DNA from: Staphylococcus lloydii
GTDB lineage: Bacteria > Bacillota > Bacilli > Staphylococcales > Staphylococcaceae
DNA length: 64,000 nt
Direction of reading: 5' to 3'
Assembly (NCBI RefSeq): GCF_015775975.1
Contig: NZ_CP064056.1
Span: forward strand, 1,674,001 to 1,738,000
The notes under the pieces: model-generated
Told to the model about the DNA's origin: nothing
Seen by the model: only the letters and a program-made list of their open reading frames with translations
Databases searched by the model: none
Translations under genes and position numbers: made by a program
In this document: piece after piece, positions 31,821 through 40,523 of the stretch
Layout of the letters: each line of letters begins with the position of its first letter
Numbering within the stretch: position 1 is the stretch's first letter

Positions 31821-31890
31821 TTATGCCGACATTCATCTTCAAGTTTAGTTAAGGGTTCTTTTTTACGCATAATAAATTACTTCGGCATAA
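31821..31890. repeat. Inverted repeat near the 53-residue ORF
   Basis: TTATGCCGA and TCGGCATAA are 9-bp complementary arms separated by 52 bases. They could form a long hairpin or be relics of a mobile element end; I see no transposase. Confidence 0.4.
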
Positions 31891-31899
31891 ATAAGTAAC

Positions 31900-32061
31900 T
31901 TACATCTTTCGTTTAGCATTCCAACCAATCAAAATATTACCAATAAATCCTAATATACCGCAGAATAAAGCGACAGAAAATGAATTATTACCCATATAAA
32001 AAACAACTAAAAACATCAATATTCCCGTCACTAAACTTATTATAAACGAACTTAACTTCAT
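31900..32061 (-). CDS. Small hypothetical membrane protein, 53 residues
   Basis: An ATG-started frame encodes MKLSSFIISLVTGILMFLVV and a second hydrophobic stretch SVALFCGILGFIGNILIGW, with a basic end NAKRKM. AAAAGGAG lies 11 bases upstream, slightly far. Two membrane helices are likely. No family recognised; it could equally be spurious, but the hydrophobic pattern and ribosome site support it. Confidence 0.55.
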   Translation of the reverse strand: MKLSSFIISLVTGILMFLVVFYMGNNSFSVALFCGILGFIGNILIGWNAKRKM

Positions 32062-32169
32062 AAAGTAAGCAACTCCTTTTTAACAAGCTTTATATAAATT
32101 ATCCTCTATATATAAAATTAACATAATAAAACAGAGCAAGCACCTAAGCGCCTACCCTAATGATTGTGA

Positions 32170-32240
32170 TTCATTGAAGAAAATAGAAAAGCAGTAGAAG
32201 CGTTACAAATTTTATAATCTTGGTGTATTTTTGGTGTAGT
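32170..32240 (+). pseudogene. Possible fossil 3' end of a phage-type integrase gene
   Basis: The plus strand reads FIEENRKAVEALQIL then stop, which resembles the C termini of tyrosine integrases of staphylococcal phages and islands, followed by TTGGTGTATTTTTGGTGTAG, wording I associate with the end of such genes. A stop codon directly precedes the stretch, so nothing functional remains. It lies on the 3' side of tRNA-Arg, where such elements insert. Short and therefore uncertain. Confidence 0.4.
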
Positions 32241-32268
32241 AAAAGTTAAATTATTAAACTTAACGATT

Positions 32269-32318
32269 AAAAAATCCCGTTAAATCAACGTTTTACTTAC
32301 GTCAATTTAACGGGATTT
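32269..32318 (-). terminator. tRNA-Arg terminator
   Basis: AAATCCCGTTAAAT and ATTTAACGGGATTT pair on the minus strand across a 19-base loop, then TTTTTT, just after the tRNA. Confidence 0.85.
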
Positions 32319-32328
32319 ATCTTTTTAG

Positions 32329-32402
32329 CGTCCTGGGAGGGATTCGAACCCCCGACCGATGGCTTAGAAGGCCATTGCTCTATCCAGCTGAGCTACCAGG
32401 AC
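32329..32402 (-). tRNA. tRNA-Arg (anticodon UCU)
   Basis: A 74-base cloverleaf: acceptor GTCCTGG/CCAGGAC with discriminator G, D arm GCTCAGCTGGATAGAGC, anticodon stem ATGGC/GCCAT with loop CTTCTAA (anticodon TCT), and T arm GGGGGTTCGAATCCCTC. CCA is not encoded. It has its own promoter and terminator and marks the end of the variable slot. Confidence 0.97.
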
Positions 32403-32426
32403 ATGACATTTTTGAACACAATAATT

Positions 32427-32455
32427 ATTATATCTAAAGGCTTATTATAAAGCAA
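32427..32455 (-). promoter_or_regulatory. tRNA-Arg promoter
   Basis: TTGCTT and TATAAT separated by 17 bases on the minus strand, 24 bases before the tRNA 5' end. Confidence 0.8.
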
Positions 32456-32553
32456 TACTTTTAAAGGCAAAAATAAAGATGATTTTTCACTATTATAGAT
32501 TATTTTGCACCTTTAGAGATTTTTGAATATTATTATATAAAAAATAATTTAAT

Positions 32554-32585
32554 AAAAGGTGCATTTATAACATAATGCACCTTTT
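32554..32585 (-). terminator. yfcE terminator
   Basis: AAAAGGTGCATT and AATGCACCTTTT stem with TTTTATT on the minus strand, directly after the phosphoesterase gene. Confidence 0.8.
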
Positions 32586-32589
32586 CAAT

Positions 32590-33099
32590 TTAAATATCGA
32601 AATTTATAGTATCAATCACTTGATGATCACGATTTCTGAAATTAAGTGTCGCAGCAGTATTATTGTCGTTAATAATTAGTTCAGCATATGTCTCTTCTAT
32701 ATTACTTCTAGATTGTGAAATACTGCCCGGGTTAATTACGTGAACGCCATCTATACACTCATATTTAGCTACATGTGTATGGCCGTAAAAAGCAAATTGA
32801 CACGCTTTACTTTTAGCCGTTGCGGCCAATCTTTCACGAGAATAGTTTACTTGGAATAAATGACCATGAGTTACATATGCATTTATGCCATTTTCGCTAA
32901 TCGTTAGGTCATTGGGAAATTCTGGATAAAAGTCTGTATTACCTTTTACTCTGTGAAAATAACTTAGTTCTGTATCATCGTAAGTAAATTCTGAATCTCC
33001 TAAATGCAATGCTACATCTACATCATCATATTGATTAATTACATCGAATAAAATACCTTTTTCAGTATGGTTGTCACTTACAATTATCCATTTTGCCAT
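32590..33099 (-). CDS. YfcE/MJ0936-type metallophosphoesterase
   Basis: A 169-residue calcineurin-like phosphodiesterase. Metal ligands appear in VSDNH (near 8-11), LHLGD, GNTD, THGH and GHTH blocks, in family order. In vivo substrate unknown. Its ATG overlaps the rdgB stop (TAATG), so translation is probably coupled. In B. subtilis the equivalent ysnB also follows rdgB. Confidence 0.92.
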   Translation of the reverse strand: MAKWIIVSDNHTEKGILFDVINQYDDVDVALHLGDSEFTYDDTELSYFHRVKGNTDFYPEFPNDLTISENGINAYVTHGHLFQVNYSRERLAATAKSKACQFAFYGHTHVAKYECIDGVHVINPGSISQSRSNIEETYAELIINDNNTAATLNFRNRDHQVIDTINFDI

Positions 33100-33680
33100 T
33101 AATTTACACCTTCTAAATAACTTTGTAATTGAGCGATGGCTTTCTTTCTATGGCTGATTTCATTTTTATCTTCTGCTGGCATTTGTGCTAAAGTTTTATT
33201 TTTTTCTGACACATAAAATATAGGGTCGTAGCCAAAACCTTCTTCCCCTATTTTATCTAGAGTAATTTCACCAGTTAGTTCACCTCTAAATTGTATCGTT
33301 TCACCTTCAGCAGTCGTCATGCTAATGACACAAACAAAACGTGCTTCACGATTTGTGTCATCACCTAATTTATCTAATACTTTTTCAATATTAGCCTCAT
33401 CATCTTTCTCAGTGCCTGCATATCTAGCAGAGTATACACCAGGTTCACCATTTAATGCCTTAACTTCTAAACCGCTATCGTCTGCTATAACTGTTTTGTT
33501 GACTGCTTGGGCACCAGCTTCAGATTTTAGCTTTGCATTTTCTTCAAAAGTAGTCCCTGTTTCTTCAACATCAAAACCTTCAACTAAATCACTAATGGGT
33601 ATGATATTGAAGTCTGGAAAAATAACTTTAAAGTCATTAAGTTTACCTTTATTATTAGATGCTATGACTATATCTTTCAT
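33099..33680 (-). CDS. rdgB: Non-canonical purine NTP pyrophosphatase (ITPase)
   Basis: Hydrolyses ITP, dITP and XTP to keep deaminated purines out of nucleic acids. Ham1-family motifs [36 protein letters not shown] and FGYDPIF are intact. The ATG at [10 protein letters not shown] gives 193 residues; a TTG two codons upstream is less likely. It overlaps the end of murI by 26 bases, more than usual. Confidence 0.95.
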   Translation of the reverse strand: MKDIVIASNNKGKLNDFKVIFPDFNIIPISDLVEGFDVEETGTTFEENAKLKSEAGAQAVNKTVIADDSGLEVKALNGEPGVYSARYAGTEKDDEANIEKVLDKLGDDTNREARFVCVISMTTAEGETIQFRGELTGEITLDKIGEEGFGYDPIFYVSEKNKTLAQMPAEDKNEISHRKKAIAQLQSYLEGVN

Positions 33681-34488
33681 TTTCAACCTGCTCCTCTACA
33701 TTAACTTTTTCAACTTCTACAGTCATATTTAACCACTCTTTAATTATTCTTTCGATGTGTTCAGTATCTCCTGTAGCAAAAAATTTATGTTGTGGATTTT
33801 TTTTGTAGCCAGCGTGTTCATTACTGAATGTTAATAATGCACTCACTTCTCTGGCAGTTTCTAAACCTGATGAAATGACAGTCTTCGTACCATCAAAATA
33901 GTCATAAATATATTTATATAATAATGGATAATGCGTACACCCTAAAATTACAGTGTCAGCTTTACTATTACGCCATTGTTTTAAAGTTTGGTGAATGACG
34001 ATGCTTGTAATAGTTGGGTCTTTATATCGCATTTGCTCTACTAATGGTACAAATCCAGGGCAAGCTATACCAGTCACTTCTACGTTAGGATTAATATTTT
34101 TTATATGGTGACGATATGCCTCTGATTTAACAGTACCTTCTGTACCTAATATTAAAACATTTTGATTTTGTGTCGTCATGATAGCGGTTCTTGCGCCCGG
34201 TTCGATTACACCAATTACTGGTATTGTTAACCTTTCTTGTAGTGCGTCTAAAGCAACTGCTGTAGCAGTGTTACATGCGATGACTAACATTTTAATATCG
34301 TATTGCATAAGTTTCTCTACAAGTTGTATTGTGAACTGTTTAACCTCTTCACCAGATCTTGGACCATACGGACATCTTTTAATATCACCCAAATAATAAA
34401 TTGTTTCGTTAGGTAATTGTCGTATGATTTCGCTAGCAACGGTTAAACCACCTACTCCAGAATCTATAACTCCAATTGGTTTATCCAT
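33655..34488 (-). CDS. murI: Glutamate racemase
   Basis: Supplies D-glutamate for peptidoglycan. The two catalytic Cys are in VIACNTATA (about 66-74) and [10 protein letters not shown] (about 178). The ATG at [14 protein letters not shown] gives 277 residues; the C terminus is about ten residues longer than the S. aureus protein I recall and runs into rdgB. Other in-frame ATGs 4 and 6 codons upstream overlap the AAGG/GAGG ribosome site. Confidence 0.95.
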   Translation of the reverse strand: MDKPIGVIDSGVGGLTVASEIIRQLPNETIYYLGDIKRCPYGPRSGEEVKQFTIQLVEKLMQYDIKMLVIACNTATAVALDALQERLTIPVIGVIEPGARTAIMTTQNQNVLILGTEGTVKSEAYRHHIKNINPNVEVTGIACPGFVPLVEQMRYKDPTITSIVIHQTLKQWRNSKADTVILGCTHYPLLYKYIYDYFDGTKTVISSGLETAREVSALLTFSNEHAGYKKNPQHKFFATGDTEHIERIIKEWLNMTVEVEKVNVEEQVENERYSHSI

Positions 34489-34583
34489 ATATGCCTTCAT
34501 CCTCATAATGTTAATAAGTTTTATTGTAGCACAGAATCTTTGGTATATTCACTCATCAAACCTAAAAACTGCACGAATACCAT

Positions 34584-34622
34584 AAAAAAACCAACATTTG
34601 TAATAGTTACAAATGTTGGTTA
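34584..34622 (-). terminator. sdh operon terminator
   Basis: AACCAACATTTGTAA and TTACAAATGTTGGTT with a three-base loop, then seven T on the minus strand. Confidence 0.92.
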
Positions 34623-34630
34623 AATAGTTA

Positions 34631-35452
34631 TTAATGAACTTGATGGTCTGAACCAAAGAATGATTTAAACATATGGAATGATGTTTCTCTATTTAATGCT
34701 GCAATTGAAGTCGTCAAAGGAATACCTTTTGGACAAGCATTAACACAGTTTTGAGAATTACCACATGCTTGTAATCCTCCACCACCCATTAAAGCTTCTA
34801 ATCTTTCATCTTTTGTCATAGAACCAGTTGGATGTAAGTTAAATAATCTAACTTGAGAAATTGCTTGAGCACCAACGAAATCATTATTTTGAGTAACGTT
34901 AGGACAAACTTCTAAACAAACACCACAAGTCATACATTTTGAAAGTTCATAGGCAGTTTGACGTTTTTTCTCAGGCATACGTGGACCAGGGCCTAAATCA
35001 TAAGTACCATCGATTGGAACCCATGCTTTCATACGTTTTAAGTTATCGAACATTCTAGAACGATCTACTTGTAAGTCACGAATAACTGGGAAAGTACTCA
35101 TTGGTTCTAAGCGAATAGGTTGTTCTAAGTAGTCAACAATCGCTGAACATGATTGTCTCGCTTTACCATTGATTACCATTGAACAAGCACCACATACTTC
35201 TTCAAGACAGTTCATATCCCAAGTTACAGGTGTTGTTTTTTCACCTTTACTATTTACAGGATTTCTTCTGATTTCCATTAAACATGCAATAACGTTTAAG
35301 TTTTCGCGATATGGAATTTCGAATTCTTCCATGTAAGGTTTAGATTTATCATCATCTTGTCGTTTGATAATTAATTTAATCGTTTTTTGTTGATTGCTTT
35401 GTTCTGTACTTTGAACATCTTGTACGTCATTTGCTTCTTTAGTTTCTGCCAT
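34631..35452 (-). CDS. sdhB: Succinate dehydrogenase iron-sulfur subunit
   Basis: Carries electrons from SdhA to the quinone. A 2Fe-2S domain with CLEEVCGACSM and a later Cys at KARQSC, and a C-terminal domain with CMTCGVCLEVCP plus two further Cys clusters for the 4Fe-4S and 3Fe-4S centres (CGNSQNCVNACP). Length is 273, with a disordered N terminus of about 20 residues. AAAGGAGG precedes the ATG; two bases separate it from sdhA. Confidence 0.97.
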   Translation of the reverse strand: MAETKEANDVQDVQSTEQSNQQKTIKLIIKRQDDDKSKPYMEEFEIPYRENLNVIACLMEIRRNPVNSKGEKTTPVTWDMNCLEEVCGACSMVINGKARQSCSAIVDYLEQPIRLEPMSTFPVIRDLQVDRSRMFDNLKRMKAWVPIDGTYDLGPGPRMPEKKRQTAYELSKCMTCGVCLEVCPNVTQNNDFVGAQAISQVRLFNLHPTGSMTKDERLEALMGGGGLQACGNSQNCVNACPKGIPLTTSIAALNRETSFHMFKSFFGSDHQVH

Positions 35453-35454
35453 GA

Positions 35455-37218
35455 TTATTTACCTCCTTTAGACTTAGCCGTATAGTCACGTTTACGAGGT
35501 GCTACTAAACTTATATCTACATCTTCATAAGTAAATTTAGGAGCTTGGCTTTTACCTTGGAACTCAGCTAAAGTTGTTTTTAACCACTCTTCGTCATTTC
35601 TATCTGGGAACTCAGGTTTGTAGTGTGCGCCTCGAGATTCGTTACGGTTATATGCACCAATAGTAATAACTCTTGCTAGCTCTAACATGTTCCATAGTTG
35701 GCGAGTAAAGAATACTGCTTGGTTACTCCAAGTTTGTGTATCCTCAATATCAATATTATTGTAACGTTCCATCAATTCTTGAATTTTTTTGTCAGTTTCT
35801 AGTAATTTATCATTTTCACGTACAACAGTTACGTTAGCTGTCATCACTTCGCCAAGCTCTCTATGAAGTTTGTAGGCATTTTCGTCGCCTTTCATTTGAA
35901 GTAACTTGTCGAATTTTTCTTGCTCTTCACGTACTTTACGTTCATAAATTTCATCACCTAAATCTTCGTAAGAAGTTTCGATGTTTTCAATATATTTAAT
36001 CGCATTAGGTCCGGCAACAGTACCGCCATAAATTGCAGATAATAATGAGTTCGCACCTAAACGGTTACCACCATGTTGAGAGAAATCACATTCACCAGCT
36101 GCAAATAGACCTTTAATATTAGTCATTTGATCATAGTCTACGTATAAACCACCCATTGAATAATGGACAGCAGGGAAAATCTTCATAGGCACTTTCTTAG
36201 GATCGTCACCAGTGAATTTTTCGTAAATTTCGATGATACCACCAAGTTTAACGTCTAATTCATGTGGGTCTTTGTGTGAAAGGTCTAAGTAAACCATGTT
36301 TTCACCGTTAATACCTAATTTTTGGTTAACACAAACATCGAAGATTTCACGTGTCGCAATGTCACGAGGTACTAAGTTACCATAGTCAGGATATTTTTCT
36401 TCTAAGAAATACCAAGGTTTTCCGTCTTTATAAGTCCAAATACGGCCACCTTCACCACGTGCTGACTCACTCATTAATCTTAATTTGTCATCACCAGGAA
36501 TTGCTGTAGGGTGAATTTGGATAAACTCACCGTTCGCATATAATGCACCATCTTGATATGCAATTGATGCTGCTGATCCTGTGTTAATCATAGAGTTTGT
36601 CGTTTTACCAAAGATGATACCAGGGCCACCTGTAGCCATAATTACAGCGTCAGCGCCGAATGACTTAATTTCAGAAGTCGTAAGGTTTTGCGCTACGATA
36701 CCTCTTGCCATATTGTCATCATCTTTGACTATGCCTAAAAATTCCCATCCTTCAAATTTGTTTACAAGGCCATCTACTTCATGACTACGAACTTGTTCGT
36801 CTAAAGCATAAAGTAATTGTTGCCCTGTTGTTGCACCTGCATAAGCTGTTCTGTGGTGTAACGTACCACCAAAACGTCTGAAGTCTAATAAACCTTCGTT
36901 AGTTCTATTAAACATTACGCCCATACGGTCTAACAAGTGGATGATTTTTGGCGCTGCATCTGTCATTGCTTTTACTGGTGGTTGGTTTGCTAAGAAGTCT
37001 CCACCATATACTGTGTCATCAAGGTGAACTGCTGGAGAATCTCCTTCACCTTTTGTATTTACTGCTCCATTTATACCACCTTGGGCACAAACAGAGTGTG
37101 AACGTTTAACAGGCACGATTGAGAACAAGTCTACATATGCACCTTGTTCTGCTGCTTTAATTGTTGCCATCAGACCGGCAAGTCCTCCACCGACAACAAT
37201 AACTTTCTTCTCTGCCAT
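35455..37218 (-). CDS. sdhA: Succinate dehydrogenase flavoprotein subunit
   Basis: FAD subunit oxidising succinate. The dinucleotide motif VVGGGLAGLMATIKAAEQG opens the 587-residue protein; the covalent-FAD His lies in the SHSVCAQGG segment, and substrate-site HPTAIPG, RGEGG and QHGGNRLGANSL follow. It belongs to the Bacillus-type menaquinone-linked complex. GGGGAGTG precedes the ATG. Second gene of sdhCAB. Confidence 0.97.
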   Translation of the reverse strand: MAEKKVIVVGGGLAGLMATIKAAEQGAYVDLFSIVPVKRSHSVCAQGGINGAVNTKGEGDSPAVHLDDTVYGGDFLANQPPVKAMTDAAPKIIHLLDRMGVMFNRTNEGLLDFRRFGGTLHHRTAYAGATTGQQLLYALDEQVRSHEVDGLVNKFEGWEFLGIVKDDDNMARGIVAQNLTTSEIKSFGADAVIMATGGPGIIFGKTTNSMINTGSAASIAYQDGALYANGEFIQIHPTAIPGDDKLRLMSESARGEGGRIWTYKDGKPWYFLEEKYPDYGNLVPRDIATREIFDVCVNQKLGINGENMVYLDLSHKDPHELDVKLGGIIEIYEKFTGDDPKKVPMKIFPAVHYSMGGLYVDYDQMTNIKGLFAAGECDFSQHGGNRLGANSLLSAIYGGTVAGPNAIKYIENIETSYEDLGDEIYERKVREEQEKFDKLLQMKGDENAYKLHRELGEVMTANVTVVRENDKLLETDKKIQELMERYNNIDIEDTQTWSNQAVFFTRQLWNMLELARVITIGAYNRNESRGAHYKPEFPDRNDEEWLKTTLAEFQGKSQAPKFTYEDVDISLVAPRKRDYTAKSKGGK

Positions 37219-37267
37219 ACTATGTCACTCCCCTAAAATGTATCTAAAGACTAATTTAATTTAAATA

Positions 37268-37879
37268 TTATAAGAACGCTAAAATTGCACTAACACCGAT
37301 GTAACTAACTACTAAGAATACAATTAATGAAACCCAAGTGAATGCTTGTTGAGATTTCTTAGATTGTAAGACACCCCATGTAACTAAGAATGACCATAAT
37401 CCGTTCGCAAAGTGGAATGTCACTGAAAGTGTACAGACTATGTAAAAGATTAACCACAATGGATTTGAAACTATGTCATGTACTAATGTAAAGTTCACCG
37501 GATGACCTAACGCAACTTGAATACGTGTTTGCCATAAGTGAATACCAACGAATACGAAAGTAATTACACCTGTAATTCTTTGTAGTAAAAACATCCAGTT
37601 TCTAAATAGTGAATAATGTCCAACGTTTTCTTTTGCTGTAAACGCAATGAAAACGCCATATACACCATGATAGAAAATAGGAATGTAAATAAATAAAAAT
37701 TCCAAAACAATTAAAAATGGTAAAGATTCCATGAATCCTGCTGCTTTATCAAAAGCAGACGCACCTTTAGTTGCTTGATGGTTTACAAGTAGATGCACAA
37801 GTAAAAAGCCACCAATTGGAATTACGCCTAGTAATGAGTGTAAGCGTCTTAAATAGAATTGATTTTTCGTGTAAGCCAA
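37268..37879 (-). CDS. sdhC: Succinate dehydrogenase cytochrome b558 subunit
   Basis: Membrane anchor with two haems in Bacillus-type SDH. Five hydrophobic segments with conserved His (RRLHSLLG, HLLVNHQ, YHGVYG, GIHLWQ, FHFANGLWSF) are visible. Translation starts at TTG eight bases after GGGGGG, giving 203 residues beginning MAYTKNQFYL, which matches the staphylococcal N terminus; longer in-frame starts have no ribosome site. First gene of the operon. Confidence 0.94.
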   Translation of the reverse strand: MAYTKNQFYLRRLHSLLGVIPIGGFLLVHLLVNHQATKGASAFDKAAGFMESLPFLIVLEFLFIYIPIFYHGVYGVFIAFTAKENVGHYSLFRNWMFLLQRITGVITFVFVGIHLWQTRIQVALGHPVNFTLVHDIVSNPLWLIFYIVCTLSVTFHFANGLWSFLVTWGVLQSKKSQQAFTWVSLIVFLVVSYIGVSAILAFL

Positions 37880-38056
37880 AAGGAAGTCCCCCCTGAGAAA
37901 CAAATAATTTATTTGATTTCTTTTTTTCAGCAATTACTCGCGCTAACCAAATAAAAATTATTAAGAACAAAAACATGAAACTTACATGAAAAGTTGTCTC
38001 TATGTAAGTTCGACGTTTCAATTGTTAATAATTTAAATATCACACCATATAAAATG

Positions 38057-38086
38057 AATCTAAAATTAAGTGATAATACTTATCAA
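38057..38086 (-). promoter_or_regulatory. Probable sdhCAB promoter
   Basis: TTGATA and TAGATT with an 18-base spacer on the minus strand. The transcript would have a leader of about 170 bases. The -10 is weak (4 of 6). Confidence 0.45.
38071..38085. promoter_or_regulatory. Fur-like 7-1-7 palindrome at the sdh promoter
   Basis: TGATAATACTTATCA differs at one position from the Fur core TGATAATNATTATCA and overlaps the -35 and spacer of the proposed sdhC promoter. Confidence 0.4.
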
Positions 38087-38087
38087 T

Positions 38088-38103
38088 TAGAAAACGCTTC
38101 CAT
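38088..38103 (-). promoter_or_regulatory. cre site (CcpA) upstream of sdhC
   Basis: ATGGAAGCGTTTTCTA matches the cre consensus WTGNAARCGNWWWCAW at 15 of 16 positions and lies just upstream of the proposed -35. CcpA control of TCA-cycle genes is known in Firmicutes. Confidence 0.6.
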
Positions 38104-38162
38104 AATTTAGAAAAAAAAGAAATCTCTTTGCCTATTATTGTAACACTAAATAAAGTAAATTT

Positions 38163-38194
38163 GGGCATGAGAATGATTCTCACACCCATTTTTT
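38163..38194 (+). terminator. Hairpin after uvrC, T run on the plus strand
   Basis: GGGCATGAGAAT and ATTCTCACACCC pair with a CA/CA interruption and are followed by TTTTTTT on the plus strand; on the minus strand the tail is only AAATTTACTTT. It probably serves uvrC weakly. Its core TGAGAATGATTCTCA is also a Fur-box-like palindrome. Confidence 0.5.
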
Positions 38195-38201
38195 TGATTT
38201 A

Positions 38202-39983
38202 CTAATTTTTGAGTGCATCATAAAGGTTTTCAGCAACATTTTTTGGTAATCCTGTTTTTGTAAAATCTTCAATAGATGCCTCTTTCATTTTTTTAATCGA
38301 TCCAAAAGTTCTTAATAATTTAGTTTTTCGTTTCGAACCGATACCATCAACTGTATCGAGCACGGATTGCAGTCCTGTTTTTTGTCTAGTTTGTCGATGG
38401 AAAGTAATAGCAAATCTATGCACTTCATCTTGAATACGATGTAACAGGTAAAATGCTTGGCTATTTTTCTTCAACGGTACGACTTCGGCACTCGCACCAT
38501 AAAGTAAGTCAGAAGTTTGGTGTTTATCATTTTTCTTTAAACCTGCCACAGGAATATCTAAACCAAGTTCATTTTCTAAAACATCTATTACGCCACTCAT
38601 ATGTCCTTTACCACCATCAACAATAATGAGATCAGGCAATGGCGTACCTTCTGTTAATACACGTGTATATCTTCTTCTAACGACTTCTCGCATAGATTTA
38701 TAATCATCCGGACCTTCTACGCTTTTAATTTTATATTTGCGGTAACCTTTTTTATTAGGTTTACCATCGACAAATGACACCATAGCCGAAACTGGATCTA
38801 CACCTTGAATATTTGAATTATCAAAAGCTTCGATTCGAATTGGCGTTTGAATACCCATTCTTTCGCCTAATTCTTCTATTGCTTTAACGGTACGAGATTC
38901 ATCTTTTGCAATAAGTTCAAATTTATTATCTAACGTAATTTCTGCATTATGATTAGCTAAATCAACCATTTCTTTTTTCTTACCTTTTTGTGGTTGTACA
39001 ATTTTAGTATCCACGACCGAGTTAATCACATCTTTATTTAAATTTTTAGGTACATGAACTTCTTTAGGTAAAATGTGTTGATTTAAATCATAAAATTGTC
39101 CAATAAACGTATAGAACTCTTCCTCTTCCGTCTGTTGTAACGGAATCATTGTAGCATCACGTTTTATCATATTACCTTGTCGCACGAAGAAGACTTGGAT
39201 GCACATCCAACCTTTAGATACGCTGTAACCAAAAACATCTCTTACAGTATAGTCTTTTGAAATAATCTTTTGTTTCTTCGTTAAGTTGTTTATATGTTCA
39301 ATTAAATCTCTATATTCTTTTGCACGTTCAAAGTCTAGTTCTTCACTTGCTTTTTGCATACGTTCTTCCAAATTACGTAAGATAGTTTTATCTTCACCAT
39401 TAAGAAAATCGGATATTTCTCGTGTCATTTCAGCGTATTTACTTTGTTCCACTGGATATACACACGGCCCCATACATTGCCCAATATGGTAATAAAGACA
39501 TAATTTGTCAGGCATTTTATCACATTTTCTAAATGGATAAATACGATCAAGTAATTTCTTTGTTTCCTGTGCTGAATAAGCATTAGGATAAGGTCCGAAA
39601 TATTTACCAGTGCCTTTTTTTACAGTACGCGTAACGATTAACTTCGGATGCTTTTCTTTAGTTATTTTGATGAATGGATAACTTTTATCGTCCTTCAACA
39701 ATATATTGTAACGCGGTTGATATTGTTTTATTAAGTTTAACTCTAGTAACAATGATTCTGTTTCACTAGAAGTTACGATATATTCAAAATTTCTAATTTC
39801 ACTGACCAGTCGCGTTGTTTTTGCATCATGTGCCCCAGTAAAATAAGAGCGTAATCTATTTCTTAATTTTTTAGCTTTTCCTACATATATAACTTGGTTA
39901 TTTCTATCTTTCATTAAATAACAACCGGGTTCCATCGGTACGACCGTTAATTTTTGTTTTATTTGCTCTTGATAAGTTTCCAT
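38202..39983 (-). CDS. uvrC: Excinuclease ABC subunit C
   Basis: Makes both incisions in nucleotide excision repair. GIY-YIG domain at the N terminus (GCYLM and [13 protein letters not shown]), UVR motif (about 200-235, [14 protein letters not shown]), RNase H-like C-terminal endonuclease (from [10 protein letters not shown]) and helix-hairpin-helix at the end ([20 protein letters not shown]). Length is 593. GGAGG precedes the ATG. Confidence 0.97.
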   Translation of the reverse strand: METYQEQIKQKLTVVPMEPGCYLMKDRNNQVIYVGKAKKLRNRLRSYFTGAHDAKTTRLVSEIRNFEYIVTSSETESLLLELNLIKQYQPRYNILLKDDKSYPFIKITKEKHPKLIVTRTVKKGTGKYFGPYPNAYSAQETKKLLDRIYPFRKCDKMPDKLCLYYHIGQCMGPCVYPVEQSKYAEMTREISDFLNGEDKTILRNLEERMQKASEELDFERAKEYRDLIEHINNLTKKQKIISKDYTVRDVFGYSVSKGWMCIQVFFVRQGNMIKRDATMIPLQQTEEEEFYTFIGQFYDLNQHILPKEVHVPKNLNKDVINSVVDTKIVQPQKGKKKEMVDLANHNAEITLDNKFELIAKDESRTVKAIEELGERMGIQTPIRIEAFDNSNIQGVDPVSAMVSFVDGKPNKKGYRKYKIKSVEGPDDYKSMREVVRRRYTRVLTEGTPLPDLIIVDGGKGHMSGVIDVLENELGLDIPVAGLKKNDKHQTSDLLYGASAEVVPLKKNSQAFYLLHRIQDEVHRFAITFHRQTRQKTGLQSVLDTVDGIGSKRKTKLLRTFGSIKKMKEASIEDFTKTGLPKNVAENLYDALKN

Positions 39984-40074
39984 GATTTACCTCCTTTCTT
40001 TTATATTAGTCCGTTCATAGTAATGCTATATTTCAGCAATGTATATATTATAAAACATTATTCGACGTTTATTA

Positions 40075-40117
40075 CAAAAATTAAAGCTGATACATTAATA
40101 GTTAATGTACCAGCTTT
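40075..40117 (-). terminator. trxA terminator
   Basis: AAAGCTGGTACATTAA and TTAATGTATCAGCTTT with one G-T pair, three-base loop, then AATTTTTG on the minus strand. Confidence 0.85.
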
Positions 40118-40128
40118 AAGCATTTATC

Positions 40129-40443
40129 TTATAGATGTTTATCGATAACTTCTGCTAAGTTTTCTTTAGGTTGGAAACCAACAACTTTATCAACTGGTTC
40201 TCCATCTTTAAACACAATTAGAGTTGGAATACTCATAACTTCAAATTTAGCTGCAGTTGATGGGTTTTCATCAACGTCTAATTTTAAGATATTTGCTTTT
40301 CCATCATAGTCACCAGCAAGTTCTTCTAGAACTGGTGCTATCATTTTACAAGGTCCACACCAAGTTGCCCAAAAATCTACTAAGTTAACTCCAGATTTAA
40401 TATTTTCATCAAAGTTTGAATCAGTTGCTTTTACGATTGCCAT
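40129..40443 (-). CDS. trxA: Thioredoxin
   Basis: General disulfide reductase. Active site WCGPC (28-32) and the cis-proline loop SIPTLIVF are intact; 104 residues. The ATG at MAIVKATDSNF lies ten bases after AAGGAGG; an in-frame TTG three codons upstream overlaps the site. The promoter carries an Spx-type AGCA element. Confidence 0.97.
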   Translation of the reverse strand: MAIVKATDSNFDENIKSGVNLVDFWATWCGPCKMIAPVLEELAGDYDGKANILKLDVDENPSTAAKFEVMSIPTLIVFKDGEPVDKVVGFQPKENLAEVIDKHL

Positions 40444-40479
40444 AAATGCCAATCCTCCTTATTTTCAAATGATGAGCAA

Positions 40480-40518
40480 ATTATAACAGAATTTAATTTA
40501 TTCTGCATAGCCCTTGCT
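40480..40518 (-). promoter_or_regulatory. trxA promoter with Spx-type AGCA element
   Basis: A perfect TATAAT (40480-40485) has no TTGACA-like -35, but AGCA lies 29 bases upstream of it, at about -45 to -42. In B. subtilis trxA and trxB an AGCA element at this position is needed for Spx activation under disulfide stress. Confidence 0.6.
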
Positions 40519-40523
40519 CAATA

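Noticed and set aside
32329..32402. tRNA 3' end as one of two att repeats
   Set aside because: I could not find a second copy of the T-arm sequence in the window, so no att pair can be claimed.
33319..33732. Plus-strand frame of 137 codons across rdgB and murI
   Set aside because: Antisense to conserved genes, Ser/Leu-rich shadow composition, no ribosome site.
37767..38021. An 84-codon minus-strand frame over the sdhC start
   Set aside because: It reads partly out of frame through sdhC and lacks a ribosome site; the upstream sequence is promoter and leader.
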